Source: an uncultured Ruminococcus sp.
GTDB lineage: Bacteria > Bacillota > Clostridia > Oscillospirales > Ruminococcaceae
Reading direction: 5' to 3'
Length of the DNA: 10,782 nucleotides
Assembly: GCA_900540005.1 (NCBI GenBank)
Contig: UQEM01000081.1
Span: 1-10,782, forward strand
Below the pieces are notes generated by a model that was not told the origin of the DNA, searched no databases, and saw only the letters and a program-made list of their open reading frames with translations. Made by a program: the position numbers and the translations under genes. This document shows, in pieces, positions 1-5,840 of this stretch (positions within the stretch are counted from its first letter, which is position 1; each line of letters begins with the position of its first letter).

Positions 1-1
1 C

Positions 2-24
2 CTCAAAGCGCTCCGCAAAGGGTG
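2..24 (+). CDS. Possible 3' end of an unidentified plus-strand gene
   Basis: The window opens with a short open stretch running into a tandem terminator. In one frame it reads LKALRKG then TGA (stop at 22-24). In another it reads PQSAPQRVN then TAA (stop at 28-30). The first uses codons like those of neighbouring genes and resembles a basic protein tail. The rho-independent hairpin that follows at once supports a plus-strand transcript ending here, but seven codons cannot identify a gene or even fix the frame. Confidence 0.25.
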
Positions 25-28
25 AATT

Positions 29-56
29 AAAAAACAGTCCGGTGGACTGTTTTTTT
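29..56. terminator. Bidirectional rho-independent terminator
   Basis: A perfect stem (ACAGTCC at 34-40, GGACTGT at 44-50) closes a 3-base loop. It is flanked by an A-run at 29-34 and a T-run at 50-56, so it can terminate in both directions. It would end a plus-strand gene arriving from the left and back up termination of the leftward cdaA-cdaR operon. Confidence 0.85.
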
Positions 57-60
57 AGAG

Positions 61-90
61 GGAACGCCCTGCAAGTGAGGGCGTTCCTTT
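61..90 (+). terminator. Second hairpin of the convergent terminator zone
   Basis: A perfect 10-bp stem (61-70 with 78-87) closes a 7-base loop. It is followed on the plus strand by only three Ts and then an A/T-rich tract. It may be a weaker tandem terminator for plus-strand transcription or an RNA 3'-end stabilising structure. On the minus strand no U-run follows it, so a terminator role there is less likely. Confidence 0.5.
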
Positions 91-100
91 AAAATTATAT

Positions 101-141
101 TTTTGATAAAATTGAGAGCCGATATGTAATTATCGGCTCTC
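101..141 (-). terminator. Terminator of the leftward cdaA-cdaR operon
   Basis: A perfect 11-bp stem (114-124 with 131-141) with a 6-base loop begins 7 bases beyond the cdaR stop codon. On the minus strand it is followed by an interrupted U-rich tract. Its place directly after cdaR makes it the primary terminator of that operon. The U-run is imperfect, and the bidirectional terminator at 29-56 would catch read-through. Confidence 0.75.
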
Positions 142-148
142 TGTTCAT

Positions 149-1489
149 TTAATTTGCTATTGTAGCAGATGCCTGCGGCAGAACCGCTGCACCTGAGGTC
201 GTTGTTACGGTTTTAGCGGTTTTCTTGATAGAAACCTTTGCCTTGGTCACAGACCAGACATTGTCATGTGTGAGACATGATATCGTAACGTCATAATTGA
301 ACTGATCCTGCGAAGTGTCCGCGTTGAGGAGATTTACATCGGCGGTAAAGTCGCTGGCTGTAAGCTCCGAAATAACACCCTCGGGGCCAATCACCGATAT
401 GGTGAGTTTCTGCGTCAGAATATCATAATCGTAGTTGTCATTTGGAGTGTTGCTCAGGCGGATACTGCTGCCGTCAAGAACGATCTCCTTTTTCGCAAGT
501 CCTTCATCGTTGAGCGTTACGGTTATCGAATCGATGCCCGATTTGTTTATCATTCCGCTCGTTTCAAGAACACTGCTTATGTCGAATGTGTTCGAGTAGC
601 CGATGTCAAGGTCGCTCAGCGGTATCTTGCCTATATCGAGCGTGTCGGGGATCTCCGAGAAACTGTTGTTGGACGCGATAGTGAGCGAATCAGCAGACAT
701 CTTTAAGTCGAGACAGCTCTGGTCGAAATCGGTAGGCGCGTTGAGAATCTGAACAACGGGTTTAACGGTTTTCTGAGTGAGTACCGGAATATTAATGGTA
801 AATGTTGAAGTATCAAACAGGAGCGATGAAGCGTCTATGCGCGTTCCGTCCTCTGAGAATAGCTGTACCTCGTCGCTGTTGAGCGTATACGAGGAATCGA
901 GTGTGAGACTGCGGTCGGAAACGGCATATACCGACGAAATTTTCGCAAGCTGTGCGGACGGACCTGTAATATTGATGATGTCTGGCTCGCAGGTGAACTC
1001 GTCCGGATCGATCGTCTTTCCTTCTGCATACTTGACATTCGGTATTTTGGGCTTGACCTCGAACGGCAGGGTGTCGTATTTATCAAGTTCGACAACAGCG
1101 GTCGAGGGAGTTATCGACTTGACCTCATAGTTTATCCCACTGTCGCTCTTGACTTTGATAGAGAGCGTTTTTTTGCCTGTTGAGGTAACATTTTCGTAGT
1201 CAACGTATGCGGTAAGGTTTTCCGCGTTGAGGTTGCCTATCTGGGTTCGGCTTCCGACAAGCTGTACATCGACCGTGTCCACATCGCACGAAATCACGCT
1301 CAGACCGCTGTCGGCGGCAGGGCTTCCTGCGATGTCCACCGACAGCGGAATGTTTTCAATGGTTTTGGGAATGGACGGATACAGCGTCATGGCTACCACG
1401 AGCCATATCAGTATCGCGAGCAGAAGCGAAAGGATTATCATGGGAAGATTGCCCTTGGCCTCTTTAGATCTGTGTTGGAAAAATCTCAT
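149..1489 (-). CDS. cdaR: CdaR, YbbR-domain regulator of the diadenylate cyclase CdaA
   Basis: This 446-residue protein is a membrane-anchored, mostly extracytoplasmic protein that in Bacillota binds and modulates the c-di-AMP synthase CdaA. Residues 1-15 are basic and cytoplasmic, and residues 16-36 form one hydrophobic segment (PMIILSLLLAILIWLVVAM), so the rest should lie outside the membrane. The body consists of about four YbbR-like beta-rich repeats of 80-100 residues, roughly 40-137, 140-238, 241-330 and 333-425. They share motifs such as V-x-G-(P/S) and proline-bounded strands. A low-complexity Thr/Ala/Ser tail (426-446) ends the protein. The ATG overlaps the cdaA stop by four bases (ATGA, 1486-1489). 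An AGGAGG sits inside the end of cdaA, indicating translational coupling. Identification rests on domain architecture and on the cdaA neighbour, since YbbR repeats diverge fast. No glmM follows. Confidence 0.9.
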   Translation of the reverse strand: MRFFQHRSKEAKGNLPMIILSLLLAILIWLVVAMTLYPSIPKTIENIPLSVDIAGSPAADSGLSVISCDVDTVDVQLVGSRTQIGNLNAENLTAYVDYENVTSTGKKTLSIKVKSDSGINYEVKSITPSTAVVELDKYDTLPFEVKPKIPNVKYAEGKTIDPDEFTCEPDIINITGPSAQLAKISSVYAVSDRSLTLDSSYTLNSDEVQLFSEDGTRIDASSLLFDTSTFTINIPVLTQKTVKPVVQILNAPTDFDQSCLDLKMSADSLTIASNNSFSEIPDTLDIGKIPLSDLDIGYSNTFDISSVLETSGMINKSGIDSITVTLNDEGLAKKEIVLDGSSIRLSNTPNDNYDYDILTQKLTISVIGPEGVISELTASDFTADVNLLNADTSQDQFNYDVTISCLTHDNVWSVTKAKVSIKKTAKTVTTTSGAAVLPQASATIAN

Positions 1490-2364
1490 TTATCCTTCCT
1501 CCTTTCATTGCGGGAAGGAAGCCACTTTCTGCTTGTATGCGGCTCATCGGGCGATTCGTCAAATATCTCCTCCTCAAGCAGTTTTCTGAGCTTTTCGTGA
1601 GTGTAATCGCGTGTGAGGACTCCGTTCATTGCAACAGATATCTGTCCCGTTTCCTCGGAGACAACGATAACCACCGCGTCGGAGTTTTCGCTCATGCCGA
1701 TAGCGGCTCTGTGACGCGAACCGAGTTTCTTGTTTATGAGAGCGTCCTTTGCGGGCTTTGGCAGAAAGCAGGCAGCCGCGAGTATCTTTCCGTCACGCAT
1801 GATGACCGCTCCGTCATGCAGGGGAGTTTTCGGGTAGAAAATATTGCCGAAAACCTCCTTGCTCGGGTCTGCGTTGAGGATAGTTCCCGTTTCGATCTGC
1901 TCACCGAGGCGAACCTGCCGCTCAACGACAATGAGTGCGCCTGTGCAGGTAGCCGAAAGTTCTACGCATGAATCGCAGATAGATTCGATAGCAGGTTTCC
2001 ACTTGGTTCTCATTTCGTCCGTGTTCTGACCGATGCCGAAGAGTTTGACTCCGAACTTGGTTCTGCCTGCCTTTTCAAGAGCACGTCTTAATTCCGGCTG
2101 GAACAGGATAATGAGTGCAAGCACACCGATACTCAGCATATTTTGCAGAATATAGGTAATGGTTTTCAGACCGATGAATTTGCTGACAAAGTATCCTGCG
2201 ACCAGAAGAAGAATACCCTTGGCGAGCTGACCCGCACGGGTTTCCCTTATCAGCTTCAAAAGCAGGAAAATGAAATATGTAAGAATGAAAATATCTACCG
2301 CGTCTATAGGCTCAATTGTGCTTACGACACTGATGAATGAGTCTTTTAAATCGTGAAACGACAA
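1486..2364 (-). CDS. cdaA: CdaA, membrane diadenylate cyclase (c-di-AMP synthase)
   Basis: The enzyme condenses two ATP into cyclic di-AMP, which controls potassium/osmolyte uptake and cell-wall homeostasis. With the chosen TTG start it has 292 residues, near the family norm of about 270-300. Three hydrophobic segments lie at about residues 25-39, 48-66 and 70-88, followed by a charged linker and a cytoplasmic DAC (DisA_N) domain. Both catalytic signatures are present: DGA at 184-186 in TPLHDGAVI, and RHR at 217-219 in GSRHRAAIG. The first in-frame candidate is GTG at 2371-2373, but it lies inside a strong Shine-Dalgarno match (AAGGAAGTGA). The TTG at 2362-2364 is correctly spaced 8 bases from the GGAAG core, so I prefer it; the GTG would give 295 residues. 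The gene is translationally coupled to cdaR, has its own probable promoter at 2490-2517, and lies downstream of the desulfurase-like gene. Confidence 0.95.
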   Translation of the reverse strand: MSFHDLKDSFISVVSTIEPIDAVDIFILTYFIFLLLKLIRETRAGQLAKGILLLVAGYFVSKFIGLKTITYILQNMLSIGVLALIILFQPELRRALEKAGRTKFGVKLFGIGQNTDEMRTKWKPAIESICDSCVELSATCTGALIVVERQVRLGEQIETGTILNADPSKEVFGNIFYPKTPLHDGAVIMRDGKILAAACFLPKPAKDALINKKLGSRHRAAIGMSENSDAVVIVVSEETGQISVAMNGVLTRDYTHEKLRKLLEEEIFDESPDEPHTSRKWLPSRNERRKDK

Positions 2365-2369
2365 GATCT

Positions 2370-2379
2370 TCACTTCCTT
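2370..2379 (-). promoter_or_regulatory. Ribosome binding site that decides the cdaA start
   Basis: On the minus strand these bases read AAGGAAGTGA, nine of ten matching AAGGAGGTGA, the complement of the 16S rRNA 3' end. The GTG within it (2371-2373) would leave no usable spacing as a start. The TTG at 2364 has ideal spacing. Confidence 0.75.
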
Positions 2380-2406
2380 TCGGTGAATTGAATAGAGTTA
2401 TATCAT

Positions 2407-2460
2407 GCCCTCGGATTCGGGCTGAGTTATTGTCATTATGTATGAGGGACATAGCCCTCA
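2407..2460 (-). other. Structured 5' leader of cdaA (two short hairpins)
   Basis: The untranslated stretch before cdaA holds a 6-bp hairpin (TGAGGG at 2443-2448 with CCCTCA at 2455-2460) and a 4-bp GCCC/GGGC pairing (2407-2410 with 2419-2422). On the transcript the motif GAGGGC occurs in both, so the CCCTC arm could pair with either copy. I do not recognise a known riboswitch, and c-di-AMP ydaO-type features are not seen. Confidence 0.35.
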
Positions 2461-2489
2461 TTGCTGACTGCACAATACTGCATAATAAT

Positions 2490-2517
2490 ATTGTACCACA
2501 ATTTCAGATAATTTCAA
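2490..2517 (-). promoter_or_regulatory. Probable sigma-A promoter ahead of cdaA
   Basis: On the minus strand, TTGAAA (2512-2517) is separated by 16 bases from TACAAT (2490-2495) in an A/T-rich region between the desulfurase-like gene and cdaA. It would give a leader of about 115-120 bases for cdaA-cdaR. No terminator hairpin lies between the two genes, so it may add to read-through from upstream. Confidence 0.6.
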
Positions 2518-2525
2518 TAGCTTTT

Positions 2526-3665
2526 TTACGCTTTTCCTGAATTTTTCACCTTTTTTACATAAGAAGCAAGCGCGGCAGCATCAGTCGGGCTGCTGAAAAA
2601 TGACGGTGCAAAGCGGATAGTACCGCTTTTTGTGCCCAACTGAGCGTGTGCGAGTGCGGCACAGTGAAATCCTGCGCGCAGACAGTAGCCGCGCTCCGCA
2701 AGGATCGCGGAAGCCTCCTCAGACGGCATATCGCCGATGTTGAAGGAGACTATCGGCACATAGGCCGCCTCATCTTCGCGGTATATCTTTATCCCGTCTA
2801 TTCTGGAAAGCTCGGAAATAAAGCCGCGGCAAATTCTTTCCTCGTGCGCGAATATCCTTTCGATCCCCGTTTTTTCAATGAATTCGATACCTGCCTTGAC
2901 TGACATTGCACCGATTATCGGCGGAGTTCCGCTTTCAAGCGCGTCAGGCAGAAAATCGGGCTGGGCAAGGCTCTGTGAGAGACTTCCCGTGCCGCCTTGC
3001 ATTATCGGAGTTATCGGGAATTTTCCGTCCGAGACGAGCAGACCCGTTCCCGTTATGCCGTAGAGACCCTTGTGTCCCGAAGTGCAGAGAATATTGATCC
3101 CGTCCGTCAGCTTTACACTGATGACTCCGCAAGCCTGTGCGCCGTCCGCTATAAAGCAGATATTGCGCGCCCTGCAAAGTTCGGCGATCTTCTTATACGG
3201 CAGTATCTGACCCGTGACGTTGCTCGCGATGGTGCAGACTATCGCCTTTGTGCTGCTCCTTATCAGGGAGCGGAAACTTTCAACGGTTTGCTCATCATTG
3301 GGGAAAACCTCTGCGACCGAGAGTGTTACGTTACTCTTTTTTGCGAGTGCTGCTGCCGGTCTTGCGACAGCGTTGTGCTCAAGCGAGCTGATTATCATGT
3401 GACCTCCGCCGCTCATAACGCCCTGTATCGCCATATTCAGCGCGTGTGTGCAGTTCATGGCGAAAACAGTGTTTTCGGGCTGCGCTCCGAAGAAATTTGC
3501 TGCGGTCTCTCGAGCGGAGTAAAGCGCGGCAGAGGTTCTCATCGCAAGAGCGTGCCCCCCCCTGCCTGCATTTCCGCCGTACTTTTTCACAGCGTCAGCC
3601 AGTGCGAGGCGAACCGCTTCGGGCTTTGGAAAGGTGGTTGCGGCATTGTCGAAATTTACCGTCAA
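2526..3665 (-). CDS. Class V aminotransferase, cysteine desulfurase family protein (SufS/NifS-like)
   Basis: This PLP enzyme most likely removes sulfur (or selenium) from cysteine (or selenocysteine) and passes it on as a persulfide. Numbered from the TTG start (379 residues), NFDNAATTFPKP lies at the N terminus. H97 (LEHNA) stacks on PLP. D174 and Q177 (ADGAQ) bind the cofactor, and K199 in SGHKG is the Schiff-base lysine. C335 in RAGFHCAA is the expected catalytic cysteine, with the SufS-like RxGxHCA context. It resembles the stand-alone cysteine desulfurase-family branch often found beside DUF3343 proteins, rather than SufS within a suf operon. The GTG at 3672-3674 lies inside a perfect ribosome-binding sequence, and TTG at 3663-3665 fits better. 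That choice leaves a 1-base gap after the DUF3343 stop, so the two are an operon pair. The substrate and sulfur acceptor cannot be read from sequence. Confidence 0.88.
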   Translation of the reverse strand: MTVNFDNAATTFPKPEAVRLALADAVKKYGGNAGRGGHALAMRTSAALYSARETAANFFGAQPENTVFAMNCTHALNMAIQGVMSGGGHMIISSLEHNAVARPAAALAKKSNVTLSVAEVFPNDEQTVESFRSLIRSSTKAIVCTIASNVTGQILPYKKIAELCRARNICFIADGAQACGVISVKLTDGINILCTSGHKGLYGITGTGLLVSDGKFPITPIMQGGTGSLSQSLAQPDFLPDALESGTPPIIGAMSVKAGIEFIEKTGIERIFAHEERICRGFISELSRIDGIKIYREDEAAYVPIVSFNIGDMPSEEASAILAERGYCLRAGFHCAALAHAQLGTKSGTIRFAPSFFSSPTDAAALASYVKKVKNSGKA

Positions 3666-3666
3666 C

Positions 3667-3888
3667 TCAATCACCTCCGTTGATCCTCAGCGTGTACGGA
3701 ATGGAATAATTATCGAGTATATCAGCGGCGCTTCTGCATCTGTCGCTCACATATAGCGAAAATCCGCAGCCGCCGGAATCGTTGTTTTCTTTTCTCTTTA
3801 TATTGCAGTTATACCCTCTTGTTCTCAGGAGTTTCTCGCCCTTCACGGCGTAGGTGTAAGAGGGCATTTCAAAAATACAGCTTTTCAA
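3667..3888 (-). CDS. DUF3343 family protein (putative Se/S carrier-like)
   Basis: This 73-residue cytoplasmic protein has no signal peptide or membrane segment. It has the layout of the DUF3343 family: an N-terminal strand (CIFEMPSYTYAVKGEKLL), a glycine turn (RTRGY), then a second strand region with a conserved glycine-cysteine motif, GGCGFSLYV at about 39-47, and a helix-strand end (AADILDNYSIPY). The cysteine at about 41 is the candidate thiol for carrying sulfur or selenium. The family has been named a putative Se/S carrier-like protein because it occurs with cysteine-desulfurase-like enzymes, as here. The biochemical role is unproven. The TTG start (3886-3888) is chosen because GGGGTGAT lies 9 bases upstream. 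The first ATG (codon 8) would remove the first strand. The gene lies 1 base before the desulfurase-like gene and is first in the leftward operon. Confidence 0.8.
   Translation of the reverse strand: MKSCIFEMPSYTYAVKGEKLLRTRGYNCNIKRKENNDSGGCGFSLYVSDRCRSAADILDNYSIPYTLRINGGD
3670..3678 (-). promoter_or_regulatory. Ribosome binding site that decides the desulfurase-like gene start
   Basis: On the minus strand this reads GGAGGTGAT, a full 9-base complement of the 16S anti-Shine-Dalgarno. Its internal GTG (3672-3674) is in frame but is part of the binding site. TTG at 3665 lies 8 bases after GGAGG. Confidence 0.75.
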
Positions 3889-3947
3889 AAAGTATCACCC
3901 CTGACTTCCGCAGACCGCACAGTTCAGCGTGAAATGCGGTACAATTC

Positions 3948-3953
3948 ATTATA
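3948..3953 (-). promoter_or_regulatory. Probable -10 element of the DUF3343-desulfurase operon
   Basis: On the minus strand this is a perfect TATAAT, about 60 bases ahead of the TTG start of the DUF3343 gene. The best -35 candidate at 17-base spacing (TGGCAG) is poor, so the promoter may need an activator or be weak. A GCCG/CGGC inverted repeat (3957-3966) lies in the spacer and could be an operator or chance. Confidence 0.5.
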
Positions 3954-4029
3954 TGCGCCGAACGGCTTTTCTGCCACGGCGGCAGCAGTCTGCAAAAAAA
4001 GGTAAATATGAAAATTAATTTCAAAGCGC

Positions 4030-4058
4030 TTGACAAACCGTATTTTCTGTGCTATAGT
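4030..4058 (+). promoter_or_regulatory. Sigma-A promoter of the trp operon
   Basis: A perfect -35 TTGACA (4030-4035), a 17-base spacer and TATAGT (4053-4058) precede the T-box leader. Transcription should start near 4064-4067. An A/T-rich tract upstream (about 3991-4021) could act as an UP element. The promoter is strong by sequence, which suits control by downstream attenuation. Confidence 0.88.
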
Positions 4059-4065
4059 GTAATCA

Positions 4066-4346
4066 AATTAATTGAAACCGTTGATGCGGAGATAAAGGTG
4101 ATCATGCTTCCACAGAGAGCCCGAGGTGCTGTGAGTCGGGTGAAAAACAAGTCATCAAATGGACCGCTGAGGGTGCAGTCAAACGGCTGATGTCGGAGTA
4201 TTCTGCAACGTTGTGGCGCGCGTTAAGCGTCGGGGGTATGTTAGTATCCTGCTAAGTGCGCAGTTTTCTGCGAATCAAGGTGGTACCACGGATAAAGTAT
4301 ATTCGTCCTTGACAGATCAATAATATCTGTCAGGGACTTTTTTGTT
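4066..4346 (+). promoter_or_regulatory. Tryptophan-specific T-box riboswitch leader
   Basis: This leader RNA senses the charging state of tRNA-Trp and controls read-through into trpE. The Stem I base pairs GCGG (4086-4089) with CCGC (4164-4167). The distal arm pairs CCCGA (4120-4124) with TCGGG (4136-4140), preceded by the typical AGAGAG and followed by GCTGTGAG. The specifier triplet TGG (4160-4162), followed by one A, reads Trp. A short Stem III hairpin pairs CGCAG (4259-4263) with CTGCG (4268-4272) around TTTT. The T-box proper is AAGGTGGTACCACG (4277-4290). In the antiterminator, AAGG pairs with CCTT (4307-4310) and ACG with CGT (4304-4306), leaving the 7-base bulge TGGTACC (4281-4287) that binds the uncharged acceptor end. 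Uncharged tRNA-Trp should therefore switch the operon on. The triplet assignment is strengthened by the trp genes downstream. Confidence 0.95.
4305..4343 (+). terminator. T-box leader intrinsic terminator (attenuator)
   Basis: A 13-bp stem with one G-U pair (4305-4317 with 4325-4337), a 7-base loop and six Ts (4338-4343) form a strong terminator. Its 5' arm shares bases 4305-4310 with the antiterminator, so the two structures are mutually exclusive, as expected for a transcriptional T-box. Confidence 0.93.
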
Positions 4347-4358
4347 GTCCTGACAGAT
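4325..4358 (+). repeat. Duplicated terminator arm able to form an alternative hairpin
   Basis: GTCCTGACAGAT at 4347-4358 is a near copy of the terminator 5' arm GTCCTTGACAGAT at 4305-4317. It can pair with the terminator 3' arm (4325-4337) across the T-run as 12 bp with one bulged G. The trpE ribosome binding site (4363-4367) remains outside the hairpin. Confidence 0.6.
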
Positions 4359-4373
4359 GAACGGAGGCGCTTT

Positions 4374-5840
4374 ATGAAATTTTTACCGGAATTTGAAACG
4401 GCAGTTGAACTTGCAAAGAGCGGAAAATATGATATCATGCCTGTGAGCTGCGAGATACTGTCCGACATCTGCACGCCTATCGAGGCGATAATGATACTCA
4501 AGAATGTTTCCACACACTGCTATATGCTGGAATCTGTTGCGGAAAAAGAGCGTTGGGGAAGATATACTTTCCTCGGATTTGATCCGAAACTTCAGATAAC
4601 CGCGGCAGGCAGCAAGCTTAAGATCGGAAGCGTTGAAATGGAGACTGATGACCCGAGCGAGCAGATAAGAAAGATACTCTCCCAGTACAGAAGTCCGAAA
4701 TTCGACTATCTCCCGTCATTTACCGGCGGACTTGTCGGCTATTTCTCATACGACTTCCTCTCATACTCCGAAAAGACTCTGCGAATCGATACCGAGGATA
4801 CCGAGAATTTTAAGGACGTTGACCTGATGCTTTTCGACAAGGTAATAGCATTTGACAATTTCCGTCAGAAGATAATCCTCATCGCAAATATGAGCCTTGA
4901 AGATCCCGAAACGGGATACAACAAGGCAAAGCTTGAACTGAAACAGATCGCCGATCTGCTCTGCAAGGGAACTCCGAAGAAGGAGACGGGCGGACACCTC
5001 ACAAGCGAGGCTACAGCGCTTTTCAGCAAGGAGCAGTACTGCGCAATGGTTGAAAAGGCTAAGCACCACATAAAAGAGGGTGACATCTTCCAGATAGTTC
5101 TCTCAAATCGTCTCAGCGCGGATTTCGAGGGCAGTCTCCTCAACACATACCGTATACTGAGAACCATTAATCCGTCGCCGTATATGTTCTATTTTTCGGG
5201 CACGGACGTTGAAATTGCCGGAGCTTCACCCGAAACTCTCGTAAAGCTTGAGGACGGAGTTCTTCACACATTCCCGCTTGCAGGAACTCGTCCGCGCGGC
5301 AAGACAGAGGCTGAGGACAAGGCACTTGAAAAGGGACTCCTTGAGGACGAAAAGGAACTCGCCGAGCACAATATGCTCGTTGACCTCGGCAGAAACGATC
5401 TCGGAAAGATAAGCAGATTCGGTTCGGTTCAGGTCGAAAAGCTTCACAGCATTGAGCGCTACTCTCATGTAATGCACATCGGTTCGACAGTCCGCGGCGA
5501 GATAAGAGACGAGTTTGACGGACTTGATGCGGTAAGAGCGGTGCTCCCAGCAGGAACTCTCTCGGGCGCGCCAAAGATCAGAGCCTGCCAGCTTATCGCA
5601 GAACTTGAAAACAACAAGCGCGGAATATACGGCGGAGCGATAGGCTACATCGACTTTACAGGCAATCTTGACACCTGCATTGCTATCAGGATAGCTTACA
5701 AGAAAAACGGCAAGGTTTTCGTGAGAAGCGGCGCAGGCATAGTAGCTGATTCAGTTCCCGAAATGGAGTATCAGGAGTGCATAAACAAGGCGGCGGCAGT
5801 TGTCAATGCCCTTAAAATGGCAGAGGAGGCAGACGCATGA
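4374..5840 (+). CDS. trpE: Anthranilate synthase component I (TrpE)
   Basis: TrpE converts chorismate to anthranilate, using ammonia supplied by TrpG, in the first committed step of tryptophan synthesis. The 488 residues match the usual 460-520. The N-terminal domain carries the LES feedback motif (52-54, CYMLESVAEKERWGRY), and NPSPYMF at 266-272 forms the rest of the tryptophan pocket, so feedback inhibition is expected. The chorismate-binding domain holds LAGTRPRG (302-309), the DEKELAEHNMLVDLGRNDLG block (about 325-344), H368 in HIGSTVRG, PAGTLSGAPKIRA (392-404) and a C-terminal YQECINKA with a metal-binding glutamate. These motifs and the trp context favour TrpE over PabB. Its ATG follows GGAGG (4363-4367) by 6 bases, directly after the T-box terminator, so it is the first gene controlled by the switch. 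It overlaps trpG by four bases. Confidence 0.97.
   Translation: MKFLPEFETAVELAKSGKYDIMPVSCEILSDICTPIEAIMILKNVSTHCYMLESVAEKERWGRYTFLGFDPKLQITAAGSKLKIGSVEMETDDPSEQIRKILSQYRSPKFDYLPSFTGGLVGYFSYDFLSYSEKTLRIDTEDTENFKDVDLMLFDKVIAFDNFRQKIILIANMSLEDPETGYNKAKLELKQIADLLCKGTPKKETGGHLTSEATALFSKEQYCAMVEKAKHHIKEGDIFQIVLSNRLSADFEGSLLNTYRILRTINPSPYMFYFSGTDVEIAGASPETLVKLEDGVLHTFPLAGTRPRGKTEAEDKALEKGLLEDEKELAEHNMLVDLGRNDLGKISRFGSVQVEKLHSIERYSHVMHIGSTVRGEIRDEFDGLDAVRAVLPAGTLSGAPKIRACQLIAELENNKRGIYGGAIGYIDFTGNLDTCIAIRIAYKKNGKVFVRSGAGIVADSVPEMEYQECINKAAAVVNALKMAEEADA

Noticed and set aside
2997..3683. A 228-codon plus-strand open frame opposite the desulfurase-like gene
   Set aside because: The opposite strand carries the intact PLP enzyme with conserved K and C. 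This frame is a Cys/Arg-rich shadow without a ribosome binding site.
4008..4190. A 60-codon open frame over the trp promoter and T-box Stem I, a possible leader peptide
   Set aside because: It begins upstream of the promoter, so it would not be in the transcript. It contains no Trp codon in frame and overlaps the folded Stem I, so control is by T-box and not by leader-peptide attenuation.
4066..4373. TRAP-type control of trp by GAG/UAG repeats as in Bacillus subtilis
   Set aside because: No regular array of NAG triplets is seen, and the T-box elements explain the leader fully.
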